A stretch of 64,000 nucleotides of DNA from Zasmidium citrigriseum (lineage: Eukaryota > Ascomycota > Dothideomycetes > Mycosphaerellales > Mycosphaerellaceae): contig NHNW01000043.1 in the NCBI GenBank assembly GCA_002786025.1, positions 62,001 through 126,000 of the forward strand, in the 5' to 3' direction. Numbering within the stretch: the stretch's first letter is position 1; every line of letters starts with the position of its first letter. This document shows positions 43,775 to 56,500 of the stretch, one piece after another. The notes under the pieces were generated by a model that did no database searches, was not told where the DNA came from, and saw nothing but the letters and a program-made list of their open reading frames with translations. Both the position numbers and the translations under genes were made by a program.

Positions 43775-43912
43775 GAGGAGAAGATACGATTCTCCAAGGT
43801 TTGATCAACGGCTCAATGGATCAACCACTGTCTCATTGGCACTGCAACGAGACATTTCGCGGAGATTTATCAGGCTTGAGGACAGAGGCCTTCATTAACG
43901 ATGGGTACTGTC

Positions 43913-43940
43913 ACAGGGTCACATGATTACAGGGTCACAT
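43913..43940 (+). repeat. 12-bp direct repeat ACAGGGTCACAT at edge of RIP block
   Basis: ACAGGGTCACAT occurs at 43913-43924 and again at 43929-43940, with 4 bp between. It lies about 50 bp left of the point where base composition changes. Confidence 0.9.
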
Positions 43941-44899
43941 AACTATAATGTATCTAGATATGCGATGTAGGGCATCGCTTCCCTTCCTTCTTTATAGATA
44001 GTTAACAATATTATTACGAGTTAACTACTAAATAGTACGCCTTATCTTACGCCCGTATTATAACTATCTATCGTTTTATAACTACCCTAGTATTAGCGTA
44101 TTACTAGCGCCGCCGTAGCGTAATCCTAATTATAACGCTATATAGCGTTTATACGAACTAAACGATACTTACGAAACGACCTATACGATTACGACCTACT
44201 ACGATTAATAGATAATAGGCTAAGTCTAGTAAAGATTACCTATATATTACCTTATAATATACGATATAACGGTTATATACTAACGATATTCGATACGACT
44301 AGTAGAGTCTAGAAATAATTACCTATATATTACTATAGCTACTATAGGTATATTAAAACCTAACGACTTTAATTAGTACTAATACCTATAATATTTTAAG
44401 AAGAAAGATTTATATAACCCTAATACTAAAAGAAGAAATTACTAAGAGCCCTATAGTACTTTACTATTACGTACTCTATAGAATACCTAGCTACTTATAA
44501 AATTAGAAACGTATATATATATATAATCTATATAGTACTTCCCTTCCCTATTCTTTATCCTACCTTTATACGTCGTATACCTCTAAACCTAGAAGACGAC
44601 CCTACGACTATAGATTACTAACACCCGTACGTTACTAAGATACTAGACTCTAATATAGAGTTCCTCTATTAAAAGGAGGAAATCCTCTAATAAGAGGATA
44701 TTCTATATCCTCTATAACTAGTACTTATATCTACGTTTAAGCGACTATATATATTAATATAAGAAAGCTAAACTTAAGGGCGATTATAGACCTTACGCTT
44801 ATAGTTTAGGAACTAAACGAATCTTAGCGATTAATACCTTATCCCTCTAAATACGCTAGGTTACTTTCCTAAAACTACCTTCCTTACTAATAGCTAGAA

Positions 44900-47800
44900 T
44901 AGCGGACTATTATATAACCTAGATAGTCCTAGCTTTAACGACGAGCTAAGCTTATATATTCTACTATTAAAGAGGACTTAGTAGGTTCTATTAAAGGAAC
45001 TAGGGCCTAGCTTATCTATAGTAGACGCTAACTAGAGTAGCGTAGCTACTAAAGAAGAGTTAGAAGAGTAGCTTTAAGAATTATAAGACGAGCTATAGAC
45101 TAGAGTTCTCGATATAAGAGAGTTTATACCTAAAGATTATAGCTAAGATAATTAATTAACTCTATACTATTTAAGGAATAACTTTAGAGTTAATAGCGTA
45201 TAGGAGTTAAAGATATAAGTTAATAAGGACCCCGCTACTTAGTTAGATATCTTATACTAATATATAGGTAACTATAGGCTCGAATTTATAGGATACGAAG
45301 TAGCTCGTAATAAGAATAAGGACCTAGCGAAGTAGTTAAAGGCTGCTAACGTAGCGCTTTAATCCGAAACGGCGGAGGCTTAGCGTCTCGGAAAAGCTTT
45401 AAAGAAGCTAGAAGATATAGCTTTAAAGACGATTACTTAAGTCGAAGAGCTACGTAAGTAGATTAATAATATTAAAGCTAAGGCTCCTATATTTATCTAG
45501 AAAGTAGATAACCTAAAGTAGTAGAACCGCTAGTTAAAAGAGAATAAGCGTAATCTCGAACGCTAACTTATTAAAGTACGATAATAACTCTAGGCTTTAA
45601 ACGAAGAACTACTATAGTCTCCTATACGCCTACGTTAACGCTAATAGCTACTATCGCTAATCGTACTAGTACTAACGAACTAACGCTCTAATATTAAAGC
45701 GATATTCGACGCCTTTAACGATAATAATACTAAATCCTTCGTACTAGATAATAAAGGGATATAGTATCTCCCTTAACTCTAAACTCTAGGAGTACAACCT
45801 TATACCTATTTTAATAACGACCTTCTATTACTATATATCTTAGGAGGCTACCTAGAGGATTATAGTATACCTATACCTATATATTATCGTAGAGCTCGCT
45901 CTACGTATAATAAAGGTACTCTAGCGACTATAGTAACTTAGAGATCGAACTAAGTAATATATCTAAAGCCTACTATTTTTAATAGATCTTCTAAAGACGA
46001 TATAACCTTCTAAGAATAGAAGTAGAAGATAGAACTCTACTTCGAATACGAAAACTATTACTACTAAACTAACGAATACGCGGTTAAGGTAGCGATTACT
46101 AATACTACTAGACTAGCTTAGAGAAAGATTAAGAATTAAGTCTATAAGTTCGAGATACTAATAGACGTACTCGACGCTCTCTTATATTACTATAGCGAGT
46201 ACTATAAGAAAGAGCTATACTAGTCTAAGTTCTTTAAACTTAAGTTACTTCCTAGCTAGAAGATTAATAACTTCTAGACTAAATTCGAGGAAGAAGTTAG
46301 CTATATAGACTTTAAGCCTATACTAAAGGGTAAGTCGACTCTAGAAGTAACTTATTTTATATCTATAATTAAGGGTACTAAGTAGTAGAAGCGTTTAGTA
46401 GAATAAGGCGGTACTAATAAGTTTAGGACTCTAGAGGAGATAGTTAACTATATCTACTACTAGGAAATCCTTAAAGAGGGCTAACGTAAGACTCCTACTC
46501 GCCTAACTACTACTAGCGATTAACTACGATTATTATAACGAGCTACTACGTCTAGTAACCTCTCTCGAAACAAGACTAAAGACGACCGTCCCTTCCTAGA
46601 TAAAGTTAACGAGCGGCTCTAATATAGCTATAACTAGAGTAAAGCTAGTAAGAAATTCACCCCTTTAAACGAAGACGACCTTATCTAGATAGGAAAGAAT
46701 ATCTATTTTACCTATCGAGGAACTAGTTACCTACGTAATAGCTAGTTATATCCGATGTTTAAATACCGTATTAGTAGTAGTATTCGTTAGAATACACTTA
46801 GTATACTTAATAACGACGATAAAGATAAGCTTTAAGAGTAAGGCTTAGTAGACGACGAATTTAACTAGCTTATTAATATAAATAAAGACGAAGAGGAAAA
46901 CGACGAGTCTTAGTAGTACAAGACGACTTACTACTAAGACTAACTATTAAGAAGTCGTTACCTTAACTAATTTAATCTATAGCTGTATCTAACCTTCCTT
47001 CTTAACTCTAAGTTCGCGATAAAGTCCGTATCGCTATAATAAAGACTTTCTAGTACCCTATTAACGTCTTAGACTATATTACTTTTTTAGTATTAATAGA
47101 TATATATTAAGTTATATACTATATAGATAGTAGCGCTATAGCCTACTATATTAATTATAGTACTACTAAAAGACTCCGTCTTAAGAAGAATATTTTACCT
47201 AAACCTATTAGGGTCTCCTACGCTAATAAGAGTAAAGGTATAGGTATCTAGTACTAGACGACTATTTAACTTAATATTAAAGACTATATCGAGTAGCTAC
47301 TATATTTTATTACTAAACTAGAGTATAATATAGTACTTAGAGCCCTATAGCTAAGTACTTACAATCCTTATATAGACTAGTTAACGAAAGCTATTTTATT
47401 CGACTCTTACTACTACTATACGGTATATAACGCTATAGCGTATATAGGTAGCTTATATAGAATATTACCTAACCGAGTACTAGCTATTAATTATTATTAC
47501 TTATCTAAAGAAGTTAATATTAGTATTACCTCGATTACTAATAGCGAAGCCTAGAATAATATAATAGTAGGTAAGGAAGGATTCTTTATATAGGAATTAA
47601 ACTTAGAGACTAATCGCTTTAAGTTATATACGACTATTAACCGAGCCTTACGACTTTATTTACTTAGCCTAACCGATTTTAAGAAGTATATAAAGAATAA
47701 GGAGTTTAATATAGTAACCGCTAAGAAGAAGCTTCCTAAAGAGTTCTACGACTTCTTCGATATATTCGATAAGGCTAAAGTAGAGTTATTTCCTAACTCG

Positions 47801-49880
47801 CTTCTAACCTATCGAGAAGACCGCGATCTAGCTATCGACTTTATTTAAGATCCGAAGCTAAAAATACTATTTAAGAGACTATACCCTATATCTTACGAGG
47901 AGCTAGCTATAGTTAAGAAGTATATCGAGGACTTAATAGCTAAGGGAGTAATTCGAGAATCTAAGTCTAAATATACGTCGCTAGTACTCCTAGTTAGAAA
48001 ACTAGAAGGTAGAATTTATATATACGTAGACTATTAAGCTATTAACGTAATTATAGTAAAGAATTAGTAATTACTTCTATATATCTAAGAAATATTAGTA
48101 CGAATAAGCTACGCTAAAGTATTTATAGTACTAGATATTATAGCTACCTTTAATCGACTTAGGATCTAGGAAGGCGATAAGTAGAAAACTACCTTTACTA
48201 CCTAGTACGGGACCTTCGAATATCTAGTTATACTATTCGGACTTTATAACGCTCCTAGCGCTTTTTAATCCTATATTAATAGAACGTTAGGGTTATATAT
48301 CGACGATTTCGTATTAGCGTAGATTAACGACCTTATTATCTATAGCGACGATATAAAGTTATATATCGATTATATACGGAAAGTCTTATAGCGACTCTAG
48401 GATATAGATCTACCTCTAGATATCGATAAGTATAAGTTCTTTATATAAGAAGTTTACTACTTAGGTATTATTATTACTACCTTAGGCCTAAAGATAGATC
48501 TAGAGAAAGTAGAAGCGATTATAGGCTAGTAAATACCGAAATATTTAAAGGATATATAAGCGTTTTTTAGACTTACTAACTTTTACTAACGCTTTATACG
48601 TAATTACTCGATAATCGTATTCCTACTAATATCGATATTAAGAGGATAGAACGGACTAGTAAAGAAACTATTTATATAGGATAATAGATATAAGTAAGTA
48701 TTCTAAGAGTTAAAGTAAGTATTCGTTACTACCCCTATCCTAACTTATTACGATCCTACTAAGCTATATATTATAGAAACCGATTCCTCTAATAGAGTAT
48801 CGGCTAGTATCCTTTCCTAGAAAGATAACGAGGGCGTCCTATATCTAGTTATATTCTTCTCTAAGAAAATAAATCTAGTAGAGTATAATTATAAGATCTA
48901 CGATAAAGAGCTAATAGCTATCGTTAAAGCCTTCGAGGAATAGTAACCTAAACTTATCTATATACCTAAGCCGATAAGAGTAATTACTAACTATAAAAGC
49001 CTAGAATACTTTATAACTACTAAGTAATTTAACTAAAGGTAAGCGAGATAGTCGGAGTTCCTATCTAAATTCGACTTTAAGATTAAGTACTATCTAGGAA
49101 AGTAAGGTACTAAACCTAATAGCTTAACGAGACGTATATAGGATATAGACGCTAGCGAAGATTTATAGAACCGAAATTAGACTCTTCTAAAACCCTATTA
49201 ATTATACGAATCTATCCGACCGTATACTAATAAAGTTACTAAAGCCTAATCCTAGAGGCTCGTAGCTATCCGTATCTTAAGTAAAAACTAAGAGTCTATT
49301 AACGACTAGATCGTACTTATATACTATAAAGACGAACTTACTTAAGCTATTATTTAAGCGCTAGATAATAAAGAACCTTAGTTACTAAAGAAGTTCGTAG
49401 ATACTAGAATTAACTTAAGCGAGTGTTAAAGAGATAGATAGTATATTAAGATTAAAGGAAAGATATACGTACTAAACGATAAAGACCTTCGAGTACTAGT
49501 TATCTAGTATTACTATAATACGCCCCTTATAGGCTATCCTAGAAGAGACTATACTTACGAACTACTCTCTTATATATATACTTAGCCTAGAATATATAAT
49601 TAGATCTAACGATATACGCGTAACTACCTAACTTATCGAGCGTCTTAATCTAACTAAGACGAGTACTAAGGTCTACTTAAATAACTCCTAGTACCTTAAG
49701 GCGCCTACTAAGAAGTAACTATAGATTACGTTATTAGACTACTAGATAGCGAGCTCGATAGAGTTATTTATAATATAGTACTTACTATTACTAATTAGCT
49801 TACTAAGCGTAAGTACTTTCTTCTAGTAAAGGATCTTAAACTATAGACTATATATAAGGATATCTAAGCTAAGAGAGCCG
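44900..49880 (+). pseudogene. RIP-mutated Ty3/Gypsy gag-pol, element A
   Basis: Read in the + direction with many TAG/TAA stops. From about 45.0 to 46.6 kb a gag-like protein is seen, with a helical region first, then EWKQKIELYFEYENYYY-like sequence. A damaged zinc-knuckle-like segment lies near 46,700. From about 47.8 to 49.1 kb the reverse transcriptase is clear: EELAIVKKYIEDLIAKG, a TFEYLVILFGLYNAPSAF box and the intact palm motif YIDD at 48296-48307. An RNase H-like segment follows (ETDSSNRVSASILS near 48.78 kb). An integrase-like part (GYPRRDYTYELLS and on) starts near 49.5 kb and fades out by about 49,880, where the next element seems to begin. No LTR pair could be matched. Confidence 0.8.
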
Positions 49881-50499
49881 AAGGTAGCGATCTATAGCCT
49901 CTCTACTAGTACTCTAAGGCCGTACTAGTATCTAACTAGAGGCTTAGCGCCTATACTACTTTTTAGAAGGTTTCTACTTCTCCTCTTTCGCTCCTTAGAT
50001 AATACTTAATTAGATATTTATACTACTTACTTATATCGCTATTTCCTACTTCTACGCCCTTATAGTATATTATCTTATAACCCTACTAAGAGGAGTAGCT
50101 ATAGCGAGTATAGTATACTATAGTAGAACCCCTAGAACTACCTTAATAGCTAAGCTAGTTACTATATTACTCCCTAAACGTAGTTTAAAGACCTTTATAT
50201 ACGTAAAGTTTAAAGAAACTTAAACTCTCGTACCTATAAAGAGCCCTTAAACTAGCTATAGAACGACGCTAATTCGTTATAGCGACGTAGTAGGCGAACT
50301 CTCTCTAAACTACTAGAGAATAATATCTTCTCCCTAGACTACTTCCTCTATACCTAACGACGACGTCTATAACTAGCTAGGCTATATTACGCCCCTATAA
50401 TAGTAGAGGAACGTATCGACGAAGGCTACGAGTATAGTAGTACTATAGAAGATACCCTAAGCTACGACTAAGACGCCTAAGATACCTAATTTAGTACTA

Positions 50500-51729
50500 G
50501 TATTAATACTTTACCCCTTAGTAGCGTATAACGCCTAGAGGAGCTACGAGGCGCTATCCTATAGGCCTAGGAGCGCTAGTTTAAAGAACTATCTAATTAA
50601 GATACTAGTACTATAACGGCTAAATAGCTTAAAGTATACGTAAAGAAGCTAAATACCCTTTATAGTATTCTCGAACTTAAGAAACGTAAACGTACCTAGT
50701 TAGATACTAGAGACGACGTCTCTCGTATAGGTAGCTACTATAAGACCTCTAAGATAACCTCGATAGAACGCTAGCTCTAAAGACTCTTCGAAAAAGGAAG
50801 GGTTAATAAATTAGAGACCTATACTATCTAGGCCTACTAACGCTAGGTTAAGAACGTTAATAAAGAGTTCGAAATCTTTAGTTATACTAACTATAATACC
50901 TATTAAAGGAGCTTATAGATATTAAAGAGTATATTATATAACGATATCGCTAGTATAGTTAATTGTCGCTTCGATTAGAAGGACGAAAAGGGAGACCTAT
51001 ACTAGGCTAAACTATAATAGATCGTCTAAGACGCTATATAGAGCCTAACTATCTACTAGGCCGCCCTTATAGAAGCGTTCTTCCTATCTAAGATTAAGGA
51101 AGGATAGTCCTACTCCTACTTCTATATCTATATAAAGGGGTTAGAAGACTAAATATCTAATAAGATTAAACCTAAGGACCTCTATATTAACTTCTACTTC
51201 TTACGCCTACTAACGTAGGTACGTAAGAAGATAATTAAACTAGAAACCCTTAAATCTATTAAAGATACTAACGAACTATTCTTAAGAGCCTATTAGATTA
51301 AATAATCCCTAAGCTTCTCTAGTAATAGTACTATACTAAACCCTAGCCGCGGGCGTACTAGTATAGTACTAAGCGCTAGACGAAACTAGAACTCTAGGCC
51401 TACTAACTTAGGCTCTAATAGGAAAGACCGCGAGAACTATAGATAGTAAAATAATCGTAGTAGCGAGAGACGCTAAGACGATAGAAGGGACGATAGACGT
51501 CCTAACTATTAGGAGTACTTCTCGTATAGGCTACTAGCGCCCTACTATAACGCTACTACTAGCGTACCTAAGTAGACGCCTTCTAACGATTCTCGTCCTA
51601 CCTACTATAGCGTTAACGCTATCGAAGTCGAAAGCGATTTAGACTATAACGATACGGGAAATAGTAACCTCTAATTATAAACTTATCTCTCCTACGATTA
51701 GGGAAGACCTTACGAAAGAGGTAAAAGAG
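50500..51729 (+). pseudogene. RIP-mutated Gypsy gag, left part of element D
   Basis: The + frame reads as a gag protein interrupted by stops. It has a charged helical part with stretches such as IKPKDLYINFYFLRLLT near 51.2 kb, followed by an Arg/Asn/Ser-rich region (RSSERR, DDRRDDRR) near 51.45 kb. It is cut at 51,729 by the minus-strand element. Its pol continues at 59,294 after that element, where the protease follows directly. Its 5' LTR was not identified; the left boundary is approximate. Confidence 0.65.
51725..51729 (+). repeat. Target-site duplication, left copy (AAGAG)
   Basis: The five bases directly left of the 231-bp LTR. The same five bases follow the right LTR at 59294-59298, as expected for LTR-retrotransposon insertion. 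Confidence 0.88.
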
Positions 51730-51960
51730 TATTAGGCTTTACCTAGATACGTAGGCTAGGTTACGTAACGAAAGCGAATAGCTATAGAAACGATAGTAGG
51801 TAAAGGTATCCCTCGGATACGACTTAGACTAACAACTAAGGAAGGAAGAGTATCTAAAGCGCTATATAAAAAGTACTATAGGCGCTAAGCTAGCGCTCTA
51901 TAGGCTTATCGCCTAAGGTACCTATAGGCCTAACCTTAGTAGAGTAAAGCTAGCCTTATA
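51730..51960 (-). repeat. 3' LTR of element C (231 bp)
   Basis: Starts TATTAGGCTTTACCTAGATA-like and ends GCTAGCCTTATA on the + strand. It is nearly identical in sequence and equal in length to the copy at 59063-59293. The few differences seen are all C/T or G/A. Confidence 0.95.
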
Positions 51961-51977
51961 ATTACCTCCTCCTCCCT
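51961..51977 (-). other. Polypurine tract of element C
   Basis: On the minus strand the sequence just before the 3' LTR reads AGGGAGGAGGAGGTAAT. Such a purine run is where plus-strand DNA synthesis is primed. It fixes the orientation of the element independently of the protein remnants. Confidence 0.8.
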
Positions 51978-52559
51978 AGACGATAACCCTATCGTTATAT
52001 AGATATCTATAGCGCTAGCTATCCGCCGCTAATAAGCTATAAACCTACGCGGGGTCTAAGTACGGAGTTAGGTAAGGTTTCGTCTATTTACTTAGATATA
52101 AAATCTAGTATTAGATATAGCGGTTTCGTAGCGGTAAGCTAGCGAAGCTCGTAGACCCTTTATAGAATATAAATAAATCTTACCTATTTTCCCTTTACTC
52201 GCCTATAAAGATAGTAAAGCGCGTAATAAGCTAGCGTTCGTATATAGGCTACGAGGGTATAAGAGAACTTCTACTAGCTAGAAGAATCTTCTTCCTTTAA
52301 GCTCTTAATAACCGCTCGCCCCCCTACGCCTAGCCGTCTTCTCGCTCTACCTCGCTCTTCTCCTCTTCTATCTACTAGCTTTAAGCCTTACTATATACTA
52401 CTATTACTATCGCTAGCTTTACGCCTATTAATATTATTATAGACGGCGAAGAGTCTACCTAGGCTAACGGCCTTAATAGTACTACTATTACGCTAGCTAC
52501 CCTCTAGGGTAACGCTACTAATATACCTACCTTCTCTACTTCTACCTTCTCTAGCCTTA

Positions 52560-53510
52560 GTTAACCTATTATAGTTAGTAATAGTAGCGCCTTCGCCTCG
52601 GCCCCTCGCGATAAGCTAGCGACCTCTAAGCGTTCCTCTACTCGCGCCTCTAAGGTTATAGTAGCCTTTATTAAGAATTAAGATAACGAGCCGTACCCCG
52701 ACTACTATAACGTCTACGCGCCTAACGGCTTTACGAAGAAGGGCTACCTAGCTATCCCCGACGAGAAACCCGAGCTAGACGCTACTAACTACGCTAGCTT
52801 ATCGAAGGTAAGAATCCGTAGCCTCGCCGAGAACGCCGTTAAGTAGAACGTTACCGCGTACCTCTCCTACCTTACTCGCTAGATCTAGTTCGCCTACTAG
52901 GCGTACCGCGATAGTTACGCTAACTTTACCCTACTAAAGTATACTAAGAAGAAGCCTAGCTACGTTAAGTACTTCCTCTATTCGCTTACTAATAAGGCGT
53001 ATAAGCCGGTATATTCCTCTATTATTCCCCTAGCTTTACGCTCGCTAACCTCCTTCTAGTTCTATCCTAACGAGTATACGACTTAGCTCGTCCGCGCTTT
53101 AGTTAGTACGCGTAAAGACTTCGAGTTAGTAGCGTTCCCCGCGGATAGTAGCGTCGATAAAGAGGAGGCTAAAAAGTTAGCTAAGTAGATATTCGTAGTA
53201 TATAATAAGTTCTAGGGGTATATATATAAGGATAGCGAGGGTTAGGGTACTTAGGCTACGCCTAAGAAGAAGAGAAGCTAGGGTAACGCTATCTTTACGC
53301 TAGTAGCTAGTAGTAGTAGTTCGTTAGTTCGTATCGAGGATACGATTAAGTAGTAGGGTAGAGAGATCGTTCGTACCTTAAACGCGCTAAAGGTCGAGAT
53401 AATAAATATTAATTAGGTAGTTATAGCTATAGAGATAGCGATTCGCGAGGGTTCCGCTAAGGAGGGTAAGAAGTCGGATTCTAATACGGAGATAGGTAAG
53501 AGTAAAGATA
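52560..53510 (+). pseudogene. Extra RIP-mutated coding-like block, antisense to element C
   Basis: The + frame gives long stretches of protein-like sequence broken mainly by TAG, for example YAPNGFTKKGYLAIPDEKPE and LRSLTSF, then DSSVDKEEAKKLAK and a Lys/Arg-rich segment near 53.27 kb. It lies between the 3' LTR and the chromodomain end of pol but reads opposite to gag-pol. I do not recognise a domain. It may be an additional antisense ORF of the element, or captured sequence. About 300 codons. Confidence 0.5.
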
Positions 53511-53539
53511 ATAATTAGTTCCTAGGCGTTCTTCTATAT

Positions 53540-56500
53540 CTAGGCTTTAGCCTTCTATATTAGCGACGGCGTTACGCTAGCTTTACGCGTAGCCGTTTTT
53601 TAGGTAGTCCTAAATCTTTACTATTTTTAGTCTTACTATCTTTCCTTTTCTTTAAAGTATTAAGAGTTAGGTTCTTCTTAAGGAAGGTTTCTAGCGCCTC
53701 GCTAGCGTTCTGTAAGTTTTCCGCTAGCTCCTAGGTATTTTCCTTATAGCCGTAGCCCTTCTATTTAATAAGCTAGTAAGCTTTTCCTTTCTTCTAACCC
53801 TTCTTAAGTATCTCTTTAACTTAATATTCTTCGGCGCCGTTAATCTCCTCTAGCGGCGGCTATACGCCGTCGGCTTCGTAATATAGTTCGAGTAGCGATA
53901 TATAGAATATAGGGTAGATAGCTCGTAGGCTTATCGGTAGCTTTAAGCGGTATACTTAAAGGCTAACTCGTTCTAGTACTTCGAAAGGTCTAACGAATTT
54001 AGTACTAAACTTCTTCTTTAGCTATAAGGATTAGAGGTTTCGCGAGCTTAATATTACCTTATCGCTAGCTTTAAACGAGCGGGGTTTATACTTCTTATTA
54101 TAGTACTTCGCTTAGTACTCGCTAGCGTAAACTAGGTTTTCTCGTAGCTCCTCTTAGACCTTCGCTAACTATTTAGCTCGTTCTTTAACTATAGGGGGTA
54201 GAGGTTTATCTCCCTCTTCTACGGTAACGTCCTCGTTACTAGGCGCTCGTATATACTTCGTATATATAGCGTAAAACGGGGTTAACTTTAGCGAAATATA
54301 CTAGGCGTTATTCTACGCGAACTTAGCCTATATTAGCTAATAGGCCTAGTTATCTTAGTAGTAGTTAATAAAGTACTATAGATAGGTTTCTAGCGTTTAA
54401 TTCGTTCGTTCCGTTTAACCGTTAGTCTATAGGTAGAAGGCGGTAGAAAGCTAGCGTTTTACCTTCTATCTCTATAGTAGTAAGGACTAAAAGGAACTAG
54501 TAAATAGGCTCCCTCGATCGGAAACGATTAATACTAGTAAACTAAATCGCGTAATTAACTCTTTCTTAATAACGTCGGTAAGCTCGGTAGCCGTAATAGT
54601 AGAATCTACTAGCACGAAGATAGATAGCTTAGAAAGCCTATTAATAATAATAAGGATCGTATCGACGACTCCTCTCTAGCTTTACGCTAGTAGTAAGCCT
54701 ACGATAAAGTCTATACTCTAGTAAGATAGTATCTTATTAGGCTCTAGTACTTATAATAAGCTTAACTCGCTATATAGCTTATACGTCTTATACTTATTAC
54801 GCTAGTAGACGTTATAACGCTCGATATACGTCTAGATATCTTTAGTAAGGTCTCGCTAGTAGTACTTATAGCGTAAAGCCTTCTCTAACTTAGCTTCTCT
54901 AAAGTAACCTACGCTAGGATTATTATAGTTATATTCTATAATCTTAGCCTTTAGAGCTAGATCCTTAGGGATAAATACGAGGCTATTAGCGAGAAGTACG
55001 CTATCGCGGCTTAGGCTCTACGCTAGCGATATACTAGCTAACTCCGTCTACTCTTCTCTAGCGTTAAGCTATCTTAACTTCTTAAGAGCGAAGGCGTCCC
55101 TCTATTAGGCCTCTTTAATTAGCGTTAATAACGTTAACGGTATATCTAAGTAATAGCTTTCTCCCTTTACGTACTCTATTACTCTCCTCCTCGAAGTATA
55201 CCTAGTATAACTAACGCGGGTCGATAGCGCCTTCCCGTCTCTTCGAGTTAGTATAGTAGATATTAATCCCTTAGTACTAGAAGCTTTTATACTCCCGTAG
55301 GCGTTACTTCGTAACCCTAGCGTATTACTATCGTAACGCTAATCGCCTAGAATTAGGGGTACCGTAGTAGAGCCTAACCTAGTCTCTTCCTATAAGGCTA
55401 TAATCGAGCCTAATAACTATCCGTCGTTTATCGTTCGCTCCTCTAGCGGCTCGCCGTCTATTCGAGCTACCCCCTAGTAGACCGAGAGGTACTCGTTTAT
55501 TCTAGAGGTATATACCTATCGATTAGAAAACTTTAGGCGCTAAGCGAGAGTTTTATACTCGTTAAGCGCTTAGACCTCCTACGGTCTTTCCTTACTACTA
55601 GCGGTACGTAAAGGAGAATCTAGAGACTACGCTTAACTCTAGGTAATCGCTAAGTTTACGTTAACGTTCCGAGTTTTATACTCGTTAAACGCTCGGACTA
55701 CTTACGGTCCTTCCTTACTACTAGTAGTACGTAAAAGAGAATCTAGAGACTAGGCTTAGCCCTAGGTAACCGCTAGGTTAACGTTAATATTCTACTCTTT
55801 ATAGATTATACTTTATAAGATCGGTAATATCGTTATAGTTACTTCTACGCGATTCTCTAGCTTATAGTCGAGGCGTTACGAGAGTCTATCTGTAGAGTTC
55901 TTCTTCCCTTAGCGGTAGATAATCTAAATATCGTATTACGCTAGCTCTTCGCTATATCTAGCCTAGCGAGAAGATAGCGTCTTCGTAGTACGGAAGTACT
56001 TAAGGTTATCGTAATCCGTAATTATAGGAATAACGTCCTTATAAGATAAGACGTATTAACGCTAGTATCTTACGCTCTTAACGATAGCGAGAAGCTCTTA
56101 ATTATAGGTATAATACCTTAACTCGGCTCCCTTTATCTTACGAGAGTAGTATACGATTAGATACTAGTACTTATCGTTTAGCTAGCGTTTATCCGTCGAT
56201 ACGAGCTATACTAGAATACCTAAGATAGCGAAGGTAGAGGCGTTAGTCTCGATCCTTATATCTATATCCTTTAAGAAATAAGCGAGGATAGGCGCCGTCG
56301 TAAAGCGGGTTTTTAGCGCCTAAAACGCCTCGAGAGCTTCTTTACCTATAGGGAAGTAAGTCGCTCCTTTCTTCGAAGTAGCGAGGAGGTCTATTATAGG
56401 CCCTACTACTCGCGTATAGCCTTCGATAAACTAGTAGTAGAAGTTTGTAAAGCCTAGGAATACCTATAGCTCCTAAAGGTTTATTAGAGTAGGCTATTCG

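Noticed and set aside
51741..51960. Considered whether the 231-bp repeat pair was a solo-LTR duplication or a MITE pair
   Set aside because: Equal orientation, the AAGAG duplication outside both, a polypurine tract and a full gag-pol order between them show one complete LTR element.
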